Below, in pieces: positions 17,853-24,459 of a stretch of 64,000 nt of DNA (position 1 is the stretch's first letter; each line of letters begins with the position of its first letter). A model generated the notes under the pieces. The model saw nothing but the letters and a program-made list of their open reading frames with translations. It made no database searches and was not told the DNA's origin. Origin of the DNA: Lewinellaceae bacterium (lineage in GTDB: Bacteria; Bacteroidota; Bacteroidia; Chitinophagales; Saprospiraceae); assembly GCA_020636325.1 (NCBI GenBank), contig JACJYC010000002.1:781501-845500 (forward strand). The letters run 5' to 3'. The translations under genes and the position numbers were made by a program.

Positions 17853-19499
17853 TCATTTGCCATTGATCTGCTTCAGCATATTTCGCGCATTATCCCCGAT
17901 GCTGCCATCCGGGTCCAGTGCAATTGCCTTGTTGTAGTATTCGATCGCTTTATCTTTTTGGTTGGCCTTCAGGCAGGCTTCTCCCAAGCTGTCCCACGCG
18001 TTGGCTGAATCGGGATAAAGCTTGGTATTCAAGGTGAAAACGTAGATGGCGGGTTCTATCTGATTGCCGTTCAGCAGGTCGTACCCGGCCTGGTTGAACT
18101 TGGAGTTGAAATCCAGAAAACGGTATTTGGGATCGCTCACCATCCTTTTGGCCTCTTGTTCCAGCACGTCGAGCTTATTGGCCATGAACAGCTCTTTCAG
18201 GTAGCCCATGGGGTCCAGTACCAGGTCATTGCCGCTAAAATTCAGCGCTGTTTCCAACACCGGATCGCGGTTGGTGCGGTATTCTTCAAAGCTCATATCA
18301 ACGGCAACCTGCGGCGCCAGCCAGTCGTCATTTTCCCATTGGGGTTTGTCCTGCCACCAGGCAAAAGAAAGGAATACCGGCAGTTTGCTGTTGGGCAGAA
18401 CCACCCTGCGATTATCGCCGTAGAAGTTGATGTTTTCGGCGGTAGGTTCTCCTACAAAAATGGCATTGGTATAGTTTTGAAGCTCGTTGACGAGGTTCTG
18501 GCAAGCCGAAAAAGTCCGCCGCCCGATAATGACGAACAACTTGCCGGGCCGGTTGATCTTTTGGGTCCGGATAATACCGGTGACCACAGGCTTGTTCTTG
18601 TAATTGTTGCCGCCGCCGTTGAGCCGGACATCCAGGACGAGTCGCTCTACGTCGTTCTTTTCGATAAAGTCGAAAACCCGGTCGTAAAATGCGGGGATGT
18701 TTTCCTCAGGGTCGTCCTGGACCTGGCTTTGTCGCACATAAACGGTCTTCTGTTCCGGGAGGTATTCGAAGTAGTAGATCCGGTCGAAATTTTTAAGGTA
18801 GAGAGGCGTTTCGGTCTGGTCGCGGGCGCTTAACCAGTCTCCGCCCTGTTGGACAAAGCCGTATTGGGTTGGGAAATGGCGGGCTTCTGCGGCAGTGATC
18901 TTCTGGTCGAAGGTTTTGCCGTCCTTTTCCAAAGAAAGGGTGATCTCATTTTTCAGTTCTTTGGTAATGCCTTGGGCGTGCAGGGCCTCGGGGATGCAAA
19001 GAAATGACAAGCCGTAAGCCTTGAAATACTGGTCATTTTCCGCCGGTACGATGGGTCGAATGGCTTTCAGGGCTTCTTCCACCGGCATGCCTTCTATTTT
19101 CAGGACTTTTGCGCCGAGGGCCTTTTCGTAGTCTTTGTGCGCACCTTCAATATAAAGCCCGTCGCTGAACTGGTAAAGATTTACAGGCAATTGGTGAAAC
19201 GGGACGGGCCCGCCCCGAAACCCGACAGCTGTATGCCCATACTGGAAAGAAGCTACAATGCGGGCGATCCCGGCGGCGATCTCATGGGGTTGCATGGCAG
19301 GGATTGCCCCGGCTAGCGTTTCCACTTCCGCGTCAAACTGTTCGGCAGTGATCTTCTTGAAGAGGAAACTGTAATCTTCGTGGACGGTCTTTTGCAGGAA
19401 ACGCAGATCGGCCTGCCAATCGGCTGCTGACAGGGAAGACTGTGTCCAGGCGAAAGAAACAATCAGGCAAAGGAAGAGGATGCAGGTAAGTTTTTTCAT
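17853..19499 (-). CDS. S41-family (tail-specific) peptidase with C-terminal TPR
   Basis: A 548-residue secreted or periplasmic protein with a signal peptide (MKKLTCILFLCLIVSFAWTQ). The core resembles S41 C-terminal-processing peptidases: VERLVLDVRLNGGGNNY followed by GRRTFSACQNLV, where Ser331 sits at the nucleophile position, then IFVGEPTAENINFYGD. The last ~90 residues form a TPR pair (PDSANAWDSLGEACLKANQKDKAIEYYNKAIALDP). Peptidase plus TPR is common among Bacteroidota exported S41 proteins; the substrate is unknown. It is convergent with the GDSL esterase across 26 bp. Confidence 0.85.
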   Translation of the reverse strand: MKKLTCILFLCLIVSFAWTQSSLSAADWQADLRFLQKTVHEDYSFLFKKITAEQFDAEVETLAGAIPAMQPHEIAAGIARIVASFQYGHTAVGFRGGPVPFHQLPVNLYQFSDGLYIEGAHKDYEKALGAKVLKIEGMPVEEALKAIRPIVPAENDQYFKAYGLSFLCIPEALHAQGITKELKNEITLSLEKDGKTFDQKITAAEARHFPTQYGFVQQGGDWLSARDQTETPLYLKNFDRIYYFEYLPEQKTVYVRQSQVQDDPEENIPAFYDRVFDFIEKNDVERLVLDVRLNGGGNNYKNKPVVTGIIRTQKINRPGKLFVIIGRRTFSACQNLVNELQNYTNAIFVGEPTAENINFYGDNRRVVLPNSKLPVFLSFAWWQDKPQWENDDWLAPQVAVDMSFEEYRTNRDPVLETALNFSGNDLVLDPMGYLKELFMANKLDVLEQEAKRMVSDPKYRFLDFNSKFNQAGYDLLNGNQIEPAIYVFTLNTKLYPDSANAWDSLGEACLKANQKDKAIEYYNKAIALDPDGSIGDNARNMLKQINGK

Positions 19500-19681
19500 G
19501 GTCAGGTGGTTTTATAGTAAGGACCTGCAAATAGAAGGGGAGTTGCACCTTGACTTGAAACAGCCTTGCAATGCCTGAACAGGCCGGGATGGGGATTTCC
19601 CGCAGATCTTTGCAGATGATTTTACTCCAATTTCTGTCGGGAGCGGCAGCATCTGCGGGAAACACCAAAAGGGCAGGTTGA

Positions 19682-20062
19682 TTACCGGCGGGTGAACTGC
19701 ATGATACCCGTCGGGCCCCCTCTGCCTTCGCATGAATCGCTGACGCGGGTCATTTTGAGGGTCTTCTCAGTGCTTTCAACCTTGTAAACCCCCGTCCCGG
19801 TGCAGGCTTCAGGACCGCCGTTGTCTTTGATCGAAACCTGGTTGTCCTTGAGTTCGTATTTTCCGGTAATATCCACATTGCCGTCGCCCCCGAGATCAAC
19901 CGAATAGGTGTTTCCGGCGCCGAAGGAAACGTAGATTTTCATGGTACCGCCGTCCTCGGTAGGAACCGACATTTGCCAGTCGCCAGTGAGCGATGTCTGA
20001 GCATACAGGCCGGCCGGCACACAAAAACAAATCAGCAAAAGAATTCGAATTGCAGACTTCAT
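19682..20062 (-). CDS. Small secreted lipocalin-like protein
   Basis: A 126-residue exported protein with signal peptide (MKSAIRILLLICFCVPAGLYAQ). The mature part (TSLTGDWQMSVPTEDGGTMKIYVSF onwards) is strand-rich and reads like the short beta-barrel, lipocalin-like domains often seen in Bacteroidota. Two cysteines (ACTGTG and DSCEG) could form a disulphide. No specific function is recognised. Confidence 0.7.
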   Translation of the reverse strand: MKSAIRILLLICFCVPAGLYAQTSLTGDWQMSVPTEDGGTMKIYVSFGAGNTYSVDLGGDGNVDITGKYELKDNQVSIKDNGGPEACTGTGVYKVESTEKTLKMTRVSDSCEGRGGPTGIMQFTRR

Positions 20063-20131
20063 GGTTTTAAGGATTGGTTGATTAATTTGGTTTTAATGGA
20101 CTAAAGGTAAATAAATCCTGAGAAATAGTTG

Positions 20132-20204
20132 TGGTAACGGGTTGATTCGAACAACCGTCTCCCGGGCTTCAACCGGGCGCTTGAGCCTGCTCAGCTACGT
20201 CACC
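20132..20204 (-). tRNA. Divergent tRNA with GAA anticodon (Phe-like)
   Basis: Cloverleaf on the minus strand: acceptor GGTGACG/CGTTACC (one G-U), anticodon stem CCCGG/CCGGG with loop TTGAAGC, T arm GGTTG-TTCGAAT-CAACC. The anticodon reads GAA, yet position 37 is G instead of the A usual in tRNA-Phe, and the D arm is irregular (only three clear pairs). The window already has a canonical tRNA-Phe at 3112-3184, so this is an accessory or drifting copy, or a tRNA with other use. Confidence 0.7.
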
Positions 20205-20230
20205 TGAATTGTTTAAAGATGTGCGTATCG

Positions 20231-20265
20231 GAGGATGCGAGCACCGGCTCGTATCCTCGTTTTTT
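20231..20265 (+). terminator. Strong hairpin with T-run in tRNA region
   Basis: A 12-bp stem (GAGGATGCGAGC / GCTCGTATCCTC, one G-U) with a 4-nt loop is followed by GTTTTTT on the plus strand. It has terminator form for plus-strand transcription, although no plus-strand gene is seen just upstream. Confidence 0.55.
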
Positions 20266-20276
20266 CAGTTCTTCGA

Positions 20277-20308
20277 TTCCTCAATTCCTCAATTCCTCAG
20301 TTCCTCAA
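20277..20308. repeat. 8-bp tandem repeat, four copies
   Basis: TTCCTCAA is repeated four times in direct orientation (third copy ends in G), just downstream on the minus strand of the tRNA-Lys gene. A simple-sequence tract; no function apparent. Confidence 0.8.
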
Positions 20309-20313
20309 TTCTG

Positions 20314-20385
20314 TTCCCCCGCCAGGAGTCGAACCTGGTTCCCGGGATTAAAAGTCCCGTGCATCGCCGTCAATGCTTCGAAGGA
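20314..20385 (-). tRNA. Divergent tRNA-Lys(TTT)
   Basis: 72-nt cloverleaf: acceptor TCCTTCG/CGGGGGA (U1-A72, two G-U pairs), D arm GCAT/ATGC, anticodon stem CGGGA/TCCCG with loop CTTTTAA (anticodon TTT), T arm CCAGG-TTCGACT-CCTGG. U1 and the unusual D loop (TGACGGCG) make it unlike typical bacterial tRNA-Lys. It lies 11 nt from the tRNA-Thr gene. Confidence 0.8.
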
Positions 20386-20396
20386 ATATGCGATGG

Positions 20397-20468
20397 CTCC
20401 GGCGCGAGGAATCGAACCCCGTTCCCATGCTTACAAGGCAAGTGCATCACCCGAAATGCTTCGCCGGA
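20397..20468 (-). tRNA. Divergent tRNA-Thr(TGT)
   Basis: 72-nt cloverleaf with perfect acceptor TCCGGCG/CGCCGGA, D arm GCAT/ATGC, anticodon loop CTTGTAA (anticodon TGT) on a stem with one T-T mismatch, and T arm CGGGG-TTCGATT-CCTCG. It shares its D-arm design with the neighbouring tRNA-Lys, suggesting common descent of the group. Confidence 0.78.
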
Positions 20469-20473
20469 AAGTG

Positions 20474-20547
20474 TGCGGATTGCCGGGATCGAACCGGCTC
20501 TGTTCCGGTTTGGAAGACCGGCGCACCACCGTTTATGCGTAATCCGC
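20474..20547 (-). tRNA. tRNA-Gly(TCC)
   Basis: Cloverleaf with perfect acceptor GCGGATT/AATCCGC, D arm GCAT/GTGC, anticodon stem CCGGT/ACCGG with loop CTTCCAA (anticodon TCC), and T arm GCCGG-TTCGATC-CCGGC. Only 5 nt separate it from the tRNA-Thr gene, so Gly-Thr-Lys are probably processed from one transcript. Confidence 0.85.
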
Positions 20548-20551
20548 GAAT

Positions 20552-20589
20552 AAAAAAAGCGCCTCCCAAGTGTTCAGGAGGCGCTTTTT
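20552..20589. terminator. Bidirectional terminator between tRNA-Met and tRNA-Gly
   Basis: A 13-bp perfect stem (AAAAAGCGCCTCC / GGAGGCGCTTTTT) with a 10-nt loop and T-runs on both strands separates the tRNA-Met gene from the Gly-Thr-Lys group, so the latter needs its own promoter. Confidence 0.8.
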
Positions 20590-20692
20590 ACGCTGTGTAT
20601 GCATATACGACTCCCGTCAGGTGCTTGCGCCGCCTTTAAAAAACCCGGTTGCCGTTGTGATCAGATACATTGCTTTGTTGTTTAAAAATTTG

Positions 20693-20722
20693 AAAGCCGG
20701 GTACTGGTGCTTCCCCGGCTTT
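20693..20722 (-). terminator. Possible terminator after tRNA-Met
   Basis: A 9-bp stem, AAAGCCGGG/CCCGGCTTT, with a 12-nt loop lies 90 nt downstream of tRNA-Met on the minus strand and is followed by a T-rich stretch. Nothing else is seen between 20590 and 20812. Confidence 0.4.
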
Positions 20723-20812
20723 AAGGTTCTTCAACCTGGCAAATTTTCACGAATGGAACCTATTTGCCACTAAACTAAGTACGTGTGCTTCGTCTGCGCC
20801 TTTTGCGCGTTG

Positions 20813-20884
20813 TTGCAAAGCCGGGACTCGAACCCGGAGCCGCAGGTTATGAGCCTGTTGAGTTACCGGTTACTCTACCTTGCG
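20813..20884 (-). tRNA. Divergent tRNA-Met(CAT)
   Basis: Cloverleaf: acceptor CGCAAGG/CTTTGCA with a C1-A72 mismatch (as in initiator tRNAs), D arm GAGT/ACTC, anticodon stem ACAGG/CCTGC with loop CTCATAA (anticodon CAT), and T arm CCGGG-TTCGAGT-CCCGG. It lacks the three consecutive G-C pairs in the anticodon stem that mark initiator tRNA, so elongator, CAU-Ile or accessory tRNA are all possible. Confidence 0.75.
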
Positions 20885-21000
20885 AGGGGTATAACATTGG
20901 GTGGTCGGGGGAAAGTTCCCCCGGCGAAAATTTTTTTGACGGTAGGCGGGGGACGGTGGACGATTCCCGCCGTCGCGCTGTAGCGCTTTGGCAGGGGGCG

Positions 21001-21897
21001 CTACCAGAAGCCTTTTCCGTTGAGGTCTTCCGGGCGGATCCGGCGGACAGGCTTGAGCCCGGGAAATCTGGCAATCACGATACTCCGGTCTTCTCTCCGG
21101 ATGTAGGCAATCCTTTTCTTTTGTGGGGAAACCCTTGCGAAGAACGACTTTATGCCGGTCGGCTTCCGGCCGGTCCTGTCGGGTTTCATGGTAAAAATAT
21201 GTTCATCGGTGCTGGTAAAAAGAAGGTTTCCGGCGGGTGTCCAGGAGGGGTAATAGCTGTGGAGCGTATCGCTGGTGATGTTGCGGGGCGACTTGCCTGC
21301 AAGGTCTGTAACCCAGATCTGGTCCCGGCCGTCTCCTTTTTCCAGATAGTAAACAAGCCGGGCGCCATCGGGGCTCCACTCCGGGTTGTAACTTCTGTGA
21401 GGGGCTCCATGGGTCACCTGCACGGGAGGTATATCAGGATGTTCCAGGTCAAGGGTGAAAACCTCGAGCCCGCCGTTCCGGTCGCTGCAAAAGGCCAGTT
21501 GTTTGCCGTCCGGGGAGAATGTGGGTACGCTTTCCCGGGCGGGGTCGTCTGTCAGCCGTTTGCGCTGGCCGGTACACAGGTTTTCCAGAAAAATATCCTG
21601 GTTGCCGTTTTCCGTTTGCTGATACGCGACCCGGCAGCCGTCGGGTGAGATAGCGCCGTTGTTGGCGCCGGCCGCCACTTTTTTGAGGTCGCCGTTTTTC
21701 ATATCGTACAAAAAGATCCGCCAGTTGGCCGGGTTGAAATCCGACCAATCGGGCTTGACCGCAATAGCAGAAAAAATGAGTTGCTTGCCGTCGGGCGACC
21801 AGGCCAGTGAGGTGATGTTGATGTTTTGATCCGGCTGGGCGGTGGCCAGATTACCGGTCAGGGCGATTGCCAGGAGGGTGGTGTAAAGGGCCTTCAT
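21001..21897 (-). CDS. TolB-like (PD40) beta-propeller exported protein
   Basis: A 298-residue protein with a signal peptide (to about residue 20) and at least five WD40-like PD40 repeats: ITSLAWSPDGKQLIFSA, GAISPDGCRVAYQQ, VPTFSPDGKQLAFCSD, NPEWSPDGARLVYY, YPSWTPAGNLLFTS. It resembles the beta-propeller of TolB and related periplasmic proteins but lacks the TolB N-terminal domain. Probably a periplasmic binding or scaffold protein. It is followed on the same strand by the tRNA-Met gene. Confidence 0.78.
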   Translation of the reverse strand: MKALYTTLLAIALTGNLATAQPDQNINITSLAWSPDGKQLIFSAIAVKPDWSDFNPANWRIFLYDMKNGDLKKVAAGANNGAISPDGCRVAYQQTENGNQDIFLENLCTGQRKRLTDDPARESVPTFSPDGKQLAFCSDRNGGLEVFTLDLEHPDIPPVQVTHGAPHRSYNPEWSPDGARLVYYLEKGDGRDQIWVTDLAGKSPRNITSDTLHSYYPSWTPAGNLLFTSTDEHIFTMKPDRTGRKPTGIKSFFARVSPQKKRIAYIRREDRSIVIARFPGLKPVRRIRPEDLNGKGFW

Positions 21898-21986
21898 ATT
21901 CGTCCGGTTAGACAGCTCAACGGCGAGCTTGGTTTAAGGGACTGAAATACATAGCTGAAGTTGCAGGATATTCCGGCAAAGACGGC

Positions 21987-22436
21987 CTACTTGCGGTATT
22001 TTTCCTCTGCTTCCGCCAAAAAGGCCAGGCAGGCTGCGTCTTCGGCATCCCGACTTGGTCCGGTCTCAAACCAGGCGTCAAGTATTTCTTTGGCAACCTG
22101 TTCTGAAACCAGGCGCAGGCTCATGGCCAGGATGTTGGCATCGTTCCACATGCGGGCGCCCCGGGCCGTTTCGGCATCCGTGCAAAGGGCGGCGCGGATG
22201 CCCGGCACCTTGTTGGCGGCCATGCTGATGCCGGTGCCGGTCCAACAGAAGAGAACCGCCTGGTCGAATTCACCTGACGCCACTTTTTCGGCCGCTTCCA
22301 CCGCTACTTTCGGCCACATGGCCGGTTCGGTGACCAAGGCGCCGAATACGGTTACTTCGTGTCCCCGGCGGCGGAGGTCTTCAACTACCGTTCCGGTGAC
22401 GCGGGTTTTCATATCCGATCCTACGGCTATTTTCAT
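21987..22436 (-). CDS. RpiB/LacAB-family sugar-phosphate isomerase
   Basis: A 149-residue cytosolic protein of the ribose-5-phosphate isomerase B/LacA/LacB family: MKIAVGSDMK, the active-site region FCWTGTGISMAANKVPGIRAALC with Cys and the GTG loop, and ARMWNDANILAMSLRLVSEQVA. It interconverts aldose and ketose phosphates in the pentose phosphate or a related sugar pathway. Start at 22436. It is divergent from the glucan phosphorylase, with a short palindrome between them. Confidence 0.87.
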   Translation of the reverse strand: MKIAVGSDMKTRVTGTVVEDLRRRGHEVTVFGALVTEPAMWPKVAVEAAEKVASGEFDQAVLFCWTGTGISMAANKVPGIRAALCTDAETARGARMWNDANILAMSLRLVSEQVAKEILDAWFETGPSRDAEDAACLAFLAEAEEKYRK

Positions 22437-22472
22437 TTTTATTTTTTTGTAAGGGTGCGAAGTTTCCTAAAG

Positions 22473-22490
22473 GTAGGGAAAATGCCCTAC
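22473..22490. promoter_or_regulatory. Palindrome between divergent rpiB-like and glgP-like genes
   Basis: GTAGGG-6 nt-CCCTAC is a perfect 6-bp inverted repeat in the 89-bp divergent intergenic region, 35 bp before the phosphorylase start. Candidate operator; no specific regulator recognised. Confidence 0.35.
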
Positions 22491-22525
22491 TTTTACCCCA
22501 ACGGAACCTGAAATTCAGCGCAAAG

Positions 22526-24142
22526 ATGTCCAACAAGAACCTCCCCCGCGTTGCCTACTTCTGCATGGAATACGGCCTTGAGAGCGCCTTCAAGATCTAC
22601 GCCGGCGGCCTCGGCATCCTTGCCGGCGACTATATGAAAGGCGCCAGAGATCACGATTTTCCCATCGTCGGGATCGGCATCAAATGGAAACAGGGTTACA
22701 CCGACCAGCTGGTCGACGATCAGGGCCGGGTTTACGACGCGTATTACAACTATGATTACGATTTCCTGGAAGATACCGGCATAACGGTGGCAGTGGATAT
22801 CCGGCGAAGAGCGGTCCTGTGCAAGGTCTGGAAAGTGGACCGCTTCAGCAACGCGCCGCTTTATCTGCTGGATACCGACCTGCCCGAAAACGAGGACGGC
22901 TGGATTACGGGTCAGCTTTACGGCTGGTTCGGCGAGGAGCGGATCGCACAGGAAATGGTGTTGGGTATCGGCGGGGTGCGCGCACTCCGGGCGCTGGGTA
23001 TCGACGTCGACGTCTACCATTTCAACGAAGGCCATGCGCTTTTTGCCGGTTTCGAGCTCATGCGCGAAAAAATGGAAAAACCCGGCGTCAACTTTGAGGA
23101 TGCCTGGGCGGCGAGCCGGCAGGAAATCGTGTTCACCACGCATACCCCGGTGATCCAGGGCAACGAATCTCACCCGATCGACCGGCTCCTGTACATGGGC
23201 GCCAACCTGGGGATGACCGCTTCCCAATTGCAGCAACTGGGCGGCACCCCGTTCAATATGACGGTCGGCGCCCTGCGGCTTTGCAAAAGCTCGAACGCGG
23301 TAGCCCGCCTCCATGCGGAAACCGCCAATAAAATGTGGGCCCATATCAGCAACCGGCCGGAGATCGTACCCATCACCAACGCCATCCACCGGCCGACCTG
23401 GGTAGACCCCGATATGATTGCCGCAGCTGAAGACAACGGTGACCTTTGGGCCGTACATATGAAGAATAAAAAGGCGCTGGTTGAATACGTGAAACAGCGA
23501 AACGGCGCAGCCCTCGATCCCGGTAAGCTGATCATCGGATTTTCGCGGCGCTCCGTACCTTACAAGCGCAGCGACCTGATCCTGAGCAAACCGGAGATCA
23601 TCAATCCGCTGCTGGAATCCCAACAAGTGCAAGTGGTCTTTTCAGGCAGGGCTCACCCATTGGACGATACCGGAAAACAAATCGTGAAAACCCTCTTTGA
23701 AGCCGGCGAGCAATTCCCGGATTCGGTGGTTTTTATCCAGAATTACGATATGGAAACCGGCGCCATGCTCACCCGCGGCGCCGATGTATGGCTCAATAAT
23801 CCGCGCCGCCCCCTCGAAGCCAGCGGAACCTCCGGCATGAAAGCGGCAATGAACGGTGTGCTCAATTGCAGTATCCTCGACGGCTGGTGGCCCGAGGCCT
23901 GCGACCACGGTGTGAACGGTTGGCAATTCGGCGACGGGTTCGAAAGCGACGACTTTGACGAACTGGATGACCATGACCGCGAAGCGCTGTACCGGGTATT
24001 ATTGGAAGAAGTAATGCCAACTTATTACGGCAACCGCGAAAAGTGGGTGAAAATGATGAAAGCCAGTATCCTGACTACAAAAGAGCAGTTTGCCGTCAGA
24101 CGCATGCTGGAGGAATATTATAAAGCGCTCTATACCGTTTAG
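22526..24142 (+). CDS. glgP: Alpha-glucan phosphorylase (GT35)
   Basis: A 538-residue cytosolic enzyme that releases glucose-1-phosphate from glycogen or maltodextrin. N-terminus VAYFCMEYGLESAFKIYAGGLGILAGDYMKG is typical of the shorter bacterial alpha-glucan phosphorylases. The catalytic and PLP region EASGTSGMKAAMNG, with the PLP lysine near residue 438, is intact. It is shorter than the ~750-850 residue type, as expected of this subfamily, which lacks the N-terminal extension. Reserve polysaccharide use is inferred. Confidence 0.92.
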   Translation: MSNKNLPRVAYFCMEYGLESAFKIYAGGLGILAGDYMKGARDHDFPIVGIGIKWKQGYTDQLVDDQGRVYDAYYNYDYDFLEDTGITVAVDIRRRAVLCKVWKVDRFSNAPLYLLDTDLPENEDGWITGQLYGWFGEERIAQEMVLGIGGVRALRALGIDVDVYHFNEGHALFAGFELMREKMEKPGVNFEDAWAASRQEIVFTTHTPVIQGNESHPIDRLLYMGANLGMTASQLQQLGGTPFNMTVGALRLCKSSNAVARLHAETANKMWAHISNRPEIVPITNAIHRPTWVDPDMIAAAEDNGDLWAVHMKNKKALVEYVKQRNGAALDPGKLIIGFSRRSVPYKRSDLILSKPEIINPLLESQQVQVVFSGRAHPLDDTGKQIVKTLFEAGEQFPDSVVFIQNYDMETGAMLTRGADVWLNNPRRPLEASGTSGMKAAMNGVLNCSILDGWWPEACDHGVNGWQFGDGFESDDFDELDDHDREALYRVLLEEVMPTYYGNREKWVKMMKASILTTKEQFAVRRMLEEYYKALYTV

Positions 24143-24459
24143 AGCGTTGGCTCATGGCACATCGGGCAATGCTTTTCTTCCGGGAGCAGGGTGATTATTC
24201 CGCATAATTTTAGCCGGCCGCTTGCGCACATTGCCGATAAATGCGTATATTGCCTGTCGCAATCAACCCAAAGCTACTTACCCTGCCACTACAGCGCTCC
24301 TTTTTACCAGACAAATATTCCAGCCTCCAATTCAGGGCTCAACGGTTGATCCACCTGTTGATATCCCCTCTTCCCGCATAGCCTGAAAAATTCCGACTTG
24401 TGCCTGAAGACCGGACCAAAGCAATTTAAGTATTTGAACACCAAATATCCATTGAAAAC
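24143..24459. other. 317-bp intergenic stretch upstream of the giant-gene operon
   Basis: No ORF, tRNA or clear repeat is seen. It must hold the promoter of the five-gene operon starting at 24460, but I cannot point to convincing -33/-7 boxes. Confidence 0.5.

Noticed and set aside
20277..20308. Short tandem repeats resembling a CRISPR seed
   Set aside because: Only four 8-bp units without spacers; simple-sequence repeat.
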